From NCBI GenBank assembly GCA_902461935.1, contig CABPZP010000007.1, forward strand, positions 17,184 to 81,183: DNA of 64,000 bases, in the 5' to 3' direction. Shown here piece after piece: positions 27,989 to 36,024 of this stretch; position 1 is the stretch's first letter; each line of letters starts with the position of its first letter. Source of the stretch: Merdicola sp905200315. GTDB taxonomy: Bacteria; Bacillota; Clostridia; TANB77; CAG-508. Both the position numbers and the translations under genes were made by a program. The notes below the pieces were generated by a model that had not been told where the DNA came from, did not search any database, and worked only from the letters and a program-made list of their open reading frames with translations.

Positions 27989-28972
27989 ATGATAAATATT
28001 TTAACCTCGATAGGAAATCCAATATTAAATAATGAGTTAAGAAAAATAAAAAATTTTAATATAATAAAAAATGATATTAAATACGAAAATGAAATTTTAA
28101 TAGAAATTAATAAAAATAAAATTGATTATTTAATAATAAACGAAAAAATAAAAAGTAAAAATGAATTTAGTGAAATTATAAAAAATATATTAATAATAAA
28201 TTCTAAAATAAAAATAATTATAATATTAAAAAATAAAGAAATAGAAAAGCAAATAACAGCATTAAATATTTATAAAATATATTATGAAGATAATTTTAAC
28301 TTACAAAAATTAAAAGAAGATATTTACAGTTCTAATAATAAAGATTTTAATAATAAAGTTAAAATAAAAAAAGAGAAAGATAATAAAGTAATTTCAGTTG
28401 TAGGAATTTCTCAAGTTGGAAAAACATACTTTATAATTCAATTACTGCAGTATTTAAAAAATATAAAAATATTAATTATAGACTGCGATTTTAAATTCAA
28501 AGATATTCAGATAATTTTAAATTCTAAAACAAATTCCAATAAAGTTTTTAAGACTAATTCAGAAATAGATTTAATAAATATTGATAATAAAAAGAATAAA
28601 AATCAGATAAAAGAAGAATTAAATAAATTTAAAAATAATTATGATTTAATAATTATAGATAATAATTATAATGTTTTTTATAATTTTTTTTTAGAGCAAA
28701 GTAATAAAATATTTTTCTTAATTAATCCAGATATTTTAAATATAAACAAAACTAAAAAAATAATTGAAAAGAATTTAAAAAAAGATTACATAGAAAAAAC
28801 AAAAATAATTATAAATAAAAAAAGTTTAAATAGTTTAGATAAAAAAATAGTAGAGAAAACCTTTAATAATTTTAAAGTTGGAGGATGTATTAATTATTCA
28901 AATTTAAATAATAAAATAATAGAAAAAGTTTTATTAAAAAAACAAATAATAAAAATTATAAAAGATATATAA
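27989..28972 (+). CDS. TadZ/CpaE-like P-loop ATPase (ParA/MinD superfamily)
   Basis: A 327-residue protein of two parts. The N-terminal ~115 residues look like an atypical receiver-like alpha/beta domain (DYLIINEKIKS, IKIIIILKN). The C-terminal part is a ParA/MinD-type ATPase: VVGISQVGKTYFI as an altered Walker A, LIIDCDF as the Walker A'/switch region and DLIIIDNNYN in place of Walker B. The first lysine of the deviant Walker A (KGGxGK) is missing. The same layout occurs in TadZ/CpaE, which position pilus machines at the cell pole. Very lysine/asparagine-rich with extreme A/T codons. Its place behind virB4 suggests it positions the secretion apparatus; this is inference. Confidence 0.55.
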   Translation: MINILTSIGNPILNNELRKIKNFNIIKNDIKYENEILIEINKNKIDYLIINEKIKSKNEFSEIIKNILIINSKIKIIIILKNKEIEKQITALNIYKIYYEDNFNLQKLKEDIYSSNNKDFNNKVKIKKEKDNKVISVVGISQVGKTYFIIQLLQYLKNIKILIIDCDFKFKDIQIILNSKTNSNKVFKTNSEIDLINIDNKKNKNQIKEELNKFKNNYDLIIIDNNYNVFYNFFLEQSNKIFFLINPDILNINKTKKIIEKNLKKDYIEKTKIIINKKSLNSLDKKIVEKTFNNFKVGGCINYSNLNNKIIEKVLLKKQIIKIIKDI

Positions 28973-28983
28973 AGGGGAAATTT

Positions 28984-29694
28984 ATGAATATTGATTTAAA
29001 TATAGATAAAAATATAGAAAACAATGATATTGAAATAAAACAAAAGAACTTTTTAAATACTAATATAGGAAATATAGTTAATACTGCAATTGATGTTGGC
29101 TTAAGATTTATTTTACCAGATTTTATAGAAGAACAAGTAATTGAAATAAAAAATGCATTAATAGAAGGAGGAATAAAAGAAGGTGTAAATACAGCAATAG
29201 AAGAAGGAATTAATTTTGGAAAAAGTACAATAGGAATTATTACAGGTAAGTTTGATAATGTTGAACAAATGCAAAATGCAGTAAAAGCAGGAGGTGTTAT
29301 AGATGGAATATCTAATGTTATAGATGCAATAGTTACAAAGCAAAATAATAAAGGAAAAATTTCAAATAAAACAACAGAAATAATAAAATCAGGGAAAAAC
29401 TTATTATTAGATAATATTAGTTCAAACATTGAAAATATGCTTATTGACCAAAATAAAATGATAAATAAAATTGAGAAGTATTCTAAAAATTGGAAAAAAG
29501 CTTACAATAACAAAAATATAAATGAAATGGAAAAAGAATATAAAAAAATAAAAAAATTATTAAATAAAATTGCGCCAATAGAAACAATAATAAACAATTC
29601 AAGAAAAATAGAAAACTTACATATTTTAATAAAAAATAATGGAAATAATTTTGATATAACTAAAAATGCTGAAGAGCTTGCCGAAATTTTATAA
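28984..29694 (+). CDS. Unknown protein with glycine-rich amphipathic central region
   Basis: A 236-residue protein I do not recognise. Residues about 25-120 contain repeated Gly/Ala/Ile-rich helical segments (GLRFILPDFIEEQ, GGIKEGVNTAIEEG, AGGVIDGISNVIDAI) that look membrane-active or self-associating. The C-terminal half is lysine-rich and helical (KWKKAYNNKNINEMEKEY-like) and could form a coiled coil. There is no signal peptide. AAAGGGGAAA precedes the ATG at 28984, 12 bases after the TadZ-like gene, and gyrA follows after its own promoter. Being last in the VirB4 operon, it might be a structural part, or a substrate of the apparatus; neither can be shown. Confidence 0.6.
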   Translation: MNIDLNIDKNIENNDIEIKQKNFLNTNIGNIVNTAIDVGLRFILPDFIEEQVIEIKNALIEGGIKEGVNTAIEEGINFGKSTIGIITGKFDNVEQMQNAVKAGGVIDGISNVIDAIVTKQNNKGKISNKTTEIIKSGKNLLLDNISSNIENMLIDQNKMINKIEKYSKNWKKAYNNKNINEMEKEYKKIKKLLNKIAPIETIINNSRKIENLHILIKNNGNNFDITKNAEELAEIL

Positions 29695-29723
29695 AATTTA
29701 TAAGTATTTTTAAGTAAAATTCC

Positions 29724-29752
29724 TTGCATAATTTTATGTGTTTTAGTATAAT
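29724..29752 (+). promoter_or_regulatory. gyrA promoter
   Basis: TTGCAT at 29724-29729, a 17-base spacer and TATAAT at 29747-29752, 38 bases before the gyrA ATG. It separates gyrA transcription from the upstream secretion genes. Confidence 0.8.
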
Positions 29753-29789
29753 AAACCCATACGGAAAACAAGGAAAGAGGGATTTGTAA

Positions 29790-32222
29790 ATGAGCGATAC
29801 AGACGGAAAAATTATAAACAGAGATATAAATGAAGAGATGCAGACTGCATATATAGATTATGCTATGAGTGTTATTGTTCAACGTGCTCTACCAGATGTT
29901 AGAGATGGATTAAAACCGGTACATAGAAGAATTTTATATGCAATGCATGAAGATGGAATTACATCAGATAAGCCATACAGAAAATGTGCAAATACAGTTG
30001 GATCTGTTTTAGGAAGATATCATCCACATGGAGATTCTTCTGTATATGATGCAATGGTAAGAATGGCACAAGATTTCTCACTTAGATATATGTTAATTGA
30101 CGGACATGGGAATTTTGGCTCAATAGATGGTGATGGAGCAGCAGCAATGAGGTACACTGAAGCAAGAATGTCTAAAATTTCTGAATACATGCTTACAGAT
30201 ATAGAAAAAAATACTGTAGATTTTATGCCTAACTATGATGATAGATTACAAGAACCAACAGTATTACCAGCGAGAATTCCTGCACTTTTAGTAAATGGAT
30301 CATCTGGAATTGCTGTAGGTATGGCAACAAATATACCACCACATAACTTAACAGAAGTTATAAATGGTATTATTAGAATGATAGATCAAGACGAAGTTAC
30401 AGATGAAGAATTAATGCAAGAAATAAAAGGTCCAGATTTTCCAACAGAAGGAATAATACTAGGAACAGCTGGTATAAAGCAAGCATATAAAACAGGTAGA
30501 GGAAAAATTACATTAAGAGCTGAAACTGAAATAGAAGAAATGAGTAATAACAAACAACGAATATTAGTAAAATCTTTACCATATCAAGTTAATAAAGCTA
30601 AATTAATTGAAAATATGGCACATCTAGTAAGAGATAAAAGACTAGAAGGAATATCTGAAATAAGAGATGAATCAGATAGAAATGATAGAGTTAGAATTGT
30701 TATAGAATTAAAAAGAGACGCAAATGCACAAGTGGTTTTAAATCAATTATTTAAGAATACACAAATGCAAGATACATTTGGAATAATTATGCTTGCCTTA
30801 GATAAAGGACAACCAAAAATTTTAACACTAAGACAATGTTTAGAATTATACTTAGAACATAGAAAAGATGTTGTTTTAAGAAGAACTCAATTCGAATTAG
30901 ATAAAGCATTAGCAAGAGCACATATATTAGAAGGTTTAAAAATAGCTTTAGATAATATAGATGAAGTAATAGAAATTATTCGTTCTTCATATGATGATGC
31001 AAAAGAAAGATTAATGGAAAGATTTGGTCTTTCAGATATACAAGCTCAAGCAATATTAGATATGAGATTAAAAACTCTTTCAGGATTGCAAAGAGAAAAA
31101 ATAGAAAATGAATACAATGAATTAATGAAATTAATCGAACATTTAAGAGCTGTATTAGGTAGCGAAAAATTAGTTTTTGATATTATAAAAGAAGAGTTAC
31201 TTGAAATAAAAGAAAAATTCGGAGATGAAAGAAAAACAAAAATAGTAGCTGCTGAGGGTGAAATAAATATTGAAGACTTAATAAAAGATGAACAAACAGT
31301 TATTGCCTTAACACATTTAGGATATATTAAAAGAATGCCTATTGATACATATAAAAGTCAAAGAAGAGGTGGAAAAGGAATAACAGGAATGACAACTAAA
31401 GAAGGAGATTTTGTTAAACAAATATTTACAGCCTCTACTCATGATACAATTTTATTCTTTAGTAATAAAGGTAAATTATATAGGTTAAGAGGATATGAAA
31501 TTCCAGAAGCAGGTAGAACAGCAAAAGGAACAGCAATAGTTAATTTATTAAGTTTAGATAATGGAGAAAAAATTTCAGCAGTAATTCCTATAAACAACTT
31601 TGCAGAAGGAAAATATCTTCTTATGGCAACAAAAAATGGACTAATTAAGAAAACAGCATTAACAGAGTATAATTCTGCAAGAAAAACAGGTTTACAAGCA
31701 ATAACACTAAAAGAAGATGATGAATTAATTACAGTAAAATTAACAGATGGAGAAGATAATGTTGTTTTAGTAACTACAGGTGGAATGTGTATAACATTTG
31801 ATGAAAAAGATGTACGTCCAATGGGAAGAACAGCACAAGGTGTTATAGGAATAAAACTTTCAGAAGATGATAATGTAATAGGAATGGAATCTGTAATAGG
31901 TGGAAGCAACACAACATTATTAACAATTACTGAAAATGGATTTGGAAAAAGAACAGAACTTGATGAGTACAGAGTACAAAATAGAGGTGGAAGAGGAGTA
32001 ATAACATATAAAATCACACCTAAAACAGGAAAAATAGTTGGAGTAAAACTTGCAACAAGTGATGAAGATGTAATGTTAATTACAGATAAAGGAACAATAA
32101 TAAGACTTAACGTTGATGAAGTAAGTGTTCTAGGTAGAGCAACACAAGGAGTTACATTAATGAGAACAAATGATGGTGGAAAAGTTGTTAGTATAGAAAC
32201 AATTGAACCTGAAGAAGAATAA
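29790..32222 (+). CDS. gyrA: DNA gyrase subunit A
   Basis: An 810-residue type IIA topoisomerase subunit. The breakage-reunion domain has the catalytic tyrosine in AAAMRYTEARMS (near residue 122) and the QRRGGKGI GyrA-box near 527, which separates it from ParC. The C-terminal beta-pinwheel follows, ending with acidic residues. It cuts and rejoins DNA through a tyrosyl phosphodiester bond with GyrB. GAAAGAGGG precedes the ATG. Flanked by two convergent secretion-type operons rather than lying directly behind gyrB. Antisense frames of up to 274 codons inside it are shadows. Confidence 0.97.
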   Translation: MSDTDGKIINRDINEEMQTAYIDYAMSVIVQRALPDVRDGLKPVHRRILYAMHEDGITSDKPYRKCANTVGSVLGRYHPHGDSSVYDAMVRMAQDFSLRYMLIDGHGNFGSIDGDGAAAMRYTEARMSKISEYMLTDIEKNTVDFMPNYDDRLQEPTVLPARIPALLVNGSSGIAVGMATNIPPHNLTEVINGIIRMIDQDEVTDEELMQEIKGPDFPTEGIILGTAGIKQAYKTGRGKITLRAETEIEEMSNNKQRILVKSLPYQVNKAKLIENMAHLVRDKRLEGISEIRDESDRNDRVRIVIELKRDANAQVVLNQLFKNTQMQDTFGIIMLALDKGQPKILTLRQCLELYLEHRKDVVLRRTQFELDKALARAHILEGLKIALDNIDEVIEIIRSSYDDAKERLMERFGLSDIQAQAILDMRLKTLSGLQREKIENEYNELMKLIEHLRAVLGSEKLVFDIIKEELLEIKEKFGDERKTKIVAAEGEINIEDLIKDEQTVIALTHLGYIKRMPIDTYKSQRRGGKGITGMTTKEGDFVKQIFTASTHDTILFFSNKGKLYRLRGYEIPEAGRTAKGTAIVNLLSLDNGEKISAVIPINNFAEGKYLLMATKNGLIKKTALTEYNSARKTGLQAITLKEDDELITVKLTDGEDNVVLVTTGGMCITFDEKDVRPMGRTAQGVIGIKLSEDDNVIGMESVIGGSNTTLLTITENGFGKRTELDEYRVQNRGGRGVITYKITPKTGKIVGVKLATSDEDVMLITDKGTIIRLNVDEVSVLGRATQGVTLMRTNDGGKVVSIETIEPEEE

Positions 32223-32240
32223 ATTAATATTAAATAATTG

Positions 32241-32325
32241 TAGTGGCGGTCATTGACCGCCATAAATTTTCATATTATATAATGTCAAACGTTGTAGGGG
32301 TCGGCGTTCTTAGAGCGACCCGTTG
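32241..32325. repeat. Dispersed hairpin repeats, copies 4 and 5
   Basis: Two adjacent elements: GGCGGTCA-TTGACCGCC at 32244-32261, and at 32281-32325 ATGTCAAACGTTGTAGGGG followed by a TCGG...CGACC-type stem. The 5' arm of the second is identical over about 20 bases to 58842-58865. Confidence 0.8.
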
Positions 32326-32335
32326 AGATTTTATA

Positions 32336-32377
32336 AAAAAATAACAATATATTATTTTTAATATATTGTTATTTTTT
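32336..32377. terminator. Bidirectional terminator between gyrA and dnaC-like gene
   Basis: A perfect 19-bp stem (32336-32354 with 32359-32377) with A-run and T-run flanks. It serves the convergent gyrA and the minus-strand secretion/primosome operon. Confidence 0.85.
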
Positions 32378-32396
32378 TATTATTAATTTTTATTTT

Positions 32397-33396
32397 TTAT
32401 TTTTTAAATCTTAAATCATCACCAAAAAATTTGCAAATATTATATTCTCCGACTATTCTTGAAAAAATTCTTTCATCATAAGTTTGTAAGATTTCACGAA
32501 GATTTAAATTTGTTGAAATAATAGTTTTTGTTGTTTTATTATTTTCATTTAAAGAACGTGTATTTATTACATTAAATAATTCTGTATATTTTATATCATT
32601 TTTAAATTCTGTACCTAAATCATCAATTATTAATAAATCTACATTAAGAAGGTCAGAGTAAAAATTCTTTAAGTTAGCATTACCAAATCTATAAGAAATA
32701 ATATTATCTAACATATTAGGAGCTGTTTGATATAAAACTGTTTTATTAACATCCAATAATTCTTTAGCTATACAATTTGTAAGAAATGTTTTTCCGAAGT
32801 CCAGTGTTTCCGGTAAAAAGAAGATTTTTTTCATTAATATCGCTAAAATTTTCAATAAAGTTATCAGCAATTTTTCGAATATGTTTTATATTTTCTCGTG
32901 GAGAAATATTTGAATTATACTTTTCTTTATTAACTTCATCAGAATAAATATTGTATGAAAAACTGTTAAAATTGTCTTTTTCTAAATTTCCTATATTACT
33001 TTTATTATAACGTTCATTAATTAAAGCTTGTTTAACACATTTACATAGCTGTCTATTTCTATTTGAGTCTTCAAGAAAGCCAGTATCATTACATATAGTG
33101 CATTCAAAAACCGGTTTCAAATAATCAGAACTTATTTTTAATTTTTGTAATAAATTAGATTTTAAATTATTATAGTAATCTATTTTTTTATTAATTGAAT
33201 TAATATCATCCATTGATTTATTCGATAAAAGTGACTGAGATTTTTTTATATATAATTTATTAAGATTATTTTCTATTTCTTCTAGTTCTGGATATGTATT
33301 AAGTAAGTGTTCTTTTTTTAAATCCACATCTTTTAAAGCTTTGTTATGTTTATACTCTACATCTGATAATATTTTATTTAATAATATATCTTTCAT
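32397..33396 (-). CDS. DnaC/DnaI-like helicase loader, with +1 frameshift at CTT-CGG
   Basis: An AAA+ primosomal loader, about 332 residues if a +1 shift is made; 1000 bases is 3n+1. Frame one (ATG 33396, after TAGGAGA) encodes the N-terminal domain with a zinc-binding-like CTICNDTGF...CKC motif and runs to LLFTGNTGL. There it reads CTT CGG AAA and departs from the family. Skipping the C at 32796 gives GGA AAA ACA TTT, completing Walker A as GNTGLGKTFLTN, then LLIIDDLGTE (Walker B) and ISTNLNLREIL (sensor 1). The downstream frame has no ribosome binding site of its own. So the shift falls inside the P-loop of a protein expected to be essential: recoding, mutation or sequence error. Last gene of the minus operon. 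Confidence 0.85.
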
Positions 33397-33408
33397 AACT
33401 TTCTCCTA

Positions 33409-34374
33409 TTAAAATTTATTTGCATAAAGGGAATCTAAATTATCATAATTACGTTGTTCGTAATTCTGATAAGAAGTTTTCTTTTTTAAGTTTGAAATAT
33501 TTTTATTTTTTTGTTTTGAATCTGCTAAGAATTTCTCAATTTCAGATGTAGTTTTTAAATCTCTATCGTGCCAAGTAGATAAAATTTTGTCTAAATAATT
33601 AAAATTAAAATTAGACTTAGATGTTGTTTGTTTTAAAGCTAATGTAATTATTTCTAAATCATACTCATAGTCAACAATCCACTTTTTTACGTAACTTTCT
33701 TCAAATTCTGTTAATTGTCTATTTAATCTTAGTTTTTTAGATATATCTTTTAATATTAGCGTGAATTTTTCTTGTTTAGCAAAATAATTTTCTAAATCTG
33801 TAAAAGTTTTTACGTTATTTTTGTGCCAACTTTCTGCTACTGTTTCTATATAATTTCTACTAGTACCATTTTTTTGAAAACAATGACTAAATAAAGCTAG
33901 CATAACTTCATCGTCAAAATTATATTTTTTAAACCATAAATCTATATCATTGTACCAAGTTGGACGCATCATACCTTGAAAACATAAATTGTTAATATTT
34001 TCTATAACTTTTGCTCTAGATTGACTCTTCTCATTTTTTTCAATTTCTTCTGGAGAAGATGAAAGTTTAGGTGAATATAAGCTAAACAATTCTATTTCTT
34101 GTAAATCATTAAAAATAAAACCAGAAGGTGTTTTAGTAATAACATTTTGTGTTTCCCAATATTTTAAAGCCTCCTCTATGGTTTTAAAAGAAAGATTAAG
34201 TTTTTTTGATAAATCATTTATTTTTATATCCTTATTATACTTAGATAAATATAAAATATATAAATATACTTTAATAAAGTCTCCACTTGCAGAAGATAAA
34301 TATTCTGCAAAGAATACGTCAGGTATAGTTGTATTTGAAAATAAAGAAGATGGTTCTTTTAATTTTAATTTCAT
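33409..34374 (-). CDS. DnaD-like primosomal protein
   Basis: A 321-residue protein with an N-terminal winged-helix (FIKVYLYILYLSKYN, INDLSKKLNLSFKTIEEAL) and two DnaD/DnaB2-type helical domains (YWFKKYNFDDEVMLALFSHCF-like segment and IITLALKQTTSKSNFNFNYLDKIL near the C-terminus). DnaD/DnaB proteins help load the replicative helicase together with DnaI in Bacillota. The ATG at 34374 has only a modest site (GGAGGCTT a little upstream). It stands 12 bases upstream of the dnaC-like loader, the usual pairing. That it follows secretion genes in the same direction is unusual. Confidence 0.8.
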   Translation of the reverse strand: MKLKLKEPSSLFSNTTIPDVFFAEYLSSASGDFIKVYLYILYLSKYNKDIKINDLSKKLNLSFKTIEEALKYWETQNVITKTPSGFIFNDLQEIELFSLYSPKLSSSPEEIEKNEKSQSRAKVIENINNLCFQGMMRPTWYNDIDLWFKKYNFDDEVMLALFSHCFQKNGTSRNYIETVAESWHKNNVKTFTDLENYFAKQEKFTLILKDISKKLRLNRQLTEFEESYVKKWIVDYEYDLEIITLALKQTTSKSNFNFNYLDKILSTWHDRDLKTTSEIEKFLADSKQKNKNISNLKKKTSYQNYEQRNYDNLDSLYANKF

Positions 34375-34446
34375 TTATTAAGCCTCCATAAAATTCTTTA
34401 TGAAGAATTATACCATTTAAAACGAAATTTTACAATCAAAAGAGAA

Positions 34447-34728
34447 TTATTTGTCAAATAAATAAACTTTAGGTCTAAATAAGAATTTAAAAAAGTAAAC
34501 AAAAACATATAGTATATTTTCGTTATTAAAACCAATTAAACTTATTAATATGATTGGAAAAGTAAAAACAATAATAAAAAATATTTTTAGATTTATACTT
34601 TTAAATATAAAATTACAAATAAAAAATACTAGAATACTCCAAATTAAAACAAAAATTGCTGTTGAGTAATCAAAAACACCAAATAGCTTATTTTTTAAAT
34701 TATAATTTTGCGGGAAAATAAACTTCAT
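34447..34728 (-). CDS. PrgI/VirB3-like membrane protein
   Basis: A 93-residue protein with two hydrophobic segments (about 20-40 and 45-65) preceded by FIFPQNYNLKNKLFG and followed by ILYVFVYFFKFLFRPKVYLFD. This is the PrgI family pattern, the VirB3-like inner-membrane part of Gram-positive type IV secretion systems that works with VirB4. The ATG at 34728 has AAAGGA upstream at long spacing. It lies between the VirB6-like and DnaD-like genes. Confidence 0.75.
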   Translation of the reverse strand: MKFIFPQNYNLKNKLFGVFDYSTAIFVLIWSILVFFICNFIFKSINLKIFFIIVFTFPIILISLIGFNNENILYVFVYFFKFLFRPKVYLFDK

Positions 34729-34806
34729 ATATTAATTTTTCCTTTCTAAATAATAACATTTTATGATATCTTATAAATTTAATTTTAATTAAGAACTGCT
34801 TGTACA

Positions 34807-35679
34807 TTACCTTCTTAAAATATTATTGAAATTTGAAATATTATTTTGTACATCTGTTGATATACCACCAAAAATTTCCTTTACATAAGAATTTGCTTTT
34901 ATTAATGCATATATAGAACCTATATACATAAATTGAGAAAAAGGATCAGCGTTAAATTTTATAGAAAAAATAATTAAAAAAATAAAAGAAATTAATTGTT
35001 GCACAAACAATAAAGAAATAAAACATTTAATCCAAGACTTAAATATCCAACTACTGTTAGAATTTAATAGAGTTAAAATACAAAAAGGAAATATTAAAAT
35101 AAATACTTTTACCATTATATATCTTAGAGAATAATTAAAAATTAAGTTTAAAAGACCAGTAGTTGATAAAAATTTAAGTATTCCATTAAAAGATAATAAA
35201 TTTAAATCTCCCTCAACAGAAATACAGGAATTTAATTCATTTATTAGTTCTGAAAAACACATATTTTTGTTATATAAGTTTTCACCAATTTCTCTTATAG
35301 CTGAAGAAATAGTTGAGTTTAAAAATAACATTTTGTCACAAATAAAAAAGGAACTGTTTAAAAAAATAGATATTAATAAAATTTTAAAAATAAATTTAAA
35401 AGGAGATTCTATACGAGAATTTAAGTAGCTTGCAAATAAAAGCTGAATACAATAGTATAAAACAAAGCCTATTAATAGAGAATTGGCTATAAGCAAAATA
35501 CCTTTATTAGAGTTTGTTCCTAAAATATTTTGAAAGTATTTATCGGATAAAATATTAGGTGTAATAAATGTTATATCATCTAAAATAGAATATAAAGAAT
35601 TGTGTATAGAACCTAATAAATTATTAAAAATTGAATTAATTGTTTGAGTTATTATTTCAGTAATTTCAGTACTAGACAT
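34807..35679 (-). CDS. VirB6/TrbL-like polytopic membrane protein
   Basis: A 290-residue protein with about six hydrophobic segments (for example GILLIANSLLIGFVLYY, FIFKILLISIFL, VFILIFPFCILTLL, LISFIFLIIFSI) and an N-terminal amphipathic region. Length, topology and position after the pilin match the VirB6/TrbL channel components of conjugation systems. Only the topology and context support this, as sequence conservation is low. AAAGGAGG precedes the ATG at 35679. Confidence 0.65.
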   Translation of the reverse strand: MSSTEITEIITQTINSIFNNLLGSIHNSLYSILDDITFITPNILSDKYFQNILGTNSNKGILLIANSLLIGFVLYYCIQLLFASYLNSRIESPFKFIFKILLISIFLNSSFFICDKMLFLNSTISSAIREIGENLYNKNMCFSELINELNSCISVEGDLNLLSFNGILKFLSTTGLLNLIFNYSLRYIMVKVFILIFPFCILTLLNSNSSWIFKSWIKCFISLLFVQQLISFIFLIIFSIKFNADPFSQFMYIGSIYALIKANSYVKEIFGGISTDVQNNISNFNNILRR

Positions 35680-35694
35680 AGAACCTCCTTTTGG

Positions 35695-36024
35695 TTATCC
35701 AACTAAGCTTTTTACAGCTGCTAAAACTAAATCAATTGCTAAAATAAAAGCATAAGAAATTAAAGAATTACGCACTAATTTTTTTCCAGTTCTAATTTTT
35801 TCTTCATCACCAAAACTAAATTTTTGCATTAAAAATCCACTAGCCACAGATACTGCCGCAATAGGAGTGGCAATTTTCATAATCCATTTTTCGATTTCTT
35901 CAAATGCTTTTTGAATTGTAGAAACAAGTTTTGGATCTGCACAAAATGTTATTGTAGAAAAATTAAAAAATAATAATATAAAGAAAAGTAGGGTAAATAT
36001 TAAATAAAATTGTCTTTTTTTCAT
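35695..36024 (-). CDS. VirB2/TrbC-like pilin
   Basis: A 109-residue small protein with a signal-peptide-like start (cleavage plausible after TFCA, residue 29) and two later hydrophobic helices (IATPIAAVSVASGFLMQ and SYAFILAIDLVLAAVKSL) separated by a charged loop. This is the layout of VirB2/TrbC pilin-type subunits. AAGAAGGAGA precedes the ATG at 36024, which overlaps the end of the VirD4-like gene by four bases, so translation is probably coupled. Confidence 0.7.
   Translation of the reverse strand: MKKRQFYLIFTLLFFILLFFNFSTITFCADPKLVSTIQKAFEEIEKWIMKIATPIAAVSVASGFLMQKFSFGDEEKIRTGKKLVRNSLISYAFILAIDLVLAAVKSLVG

Noticed and set aside
31439..32263. A 274-codon minus-strand frame inside gyrA
   Set aside because: Shadow of gyrA in the antisense direction, Ser/Val/Thr-rich low-complexity translation and no ribosome binding site.
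32397..32870. A separate 157-residue ATP-binding protein
   Set aside because: Its first 20 or so residues are out-of-frame translation of the loader gene, and there is no ribosome binding site; the sequence is the second half of the frameshifted loader.
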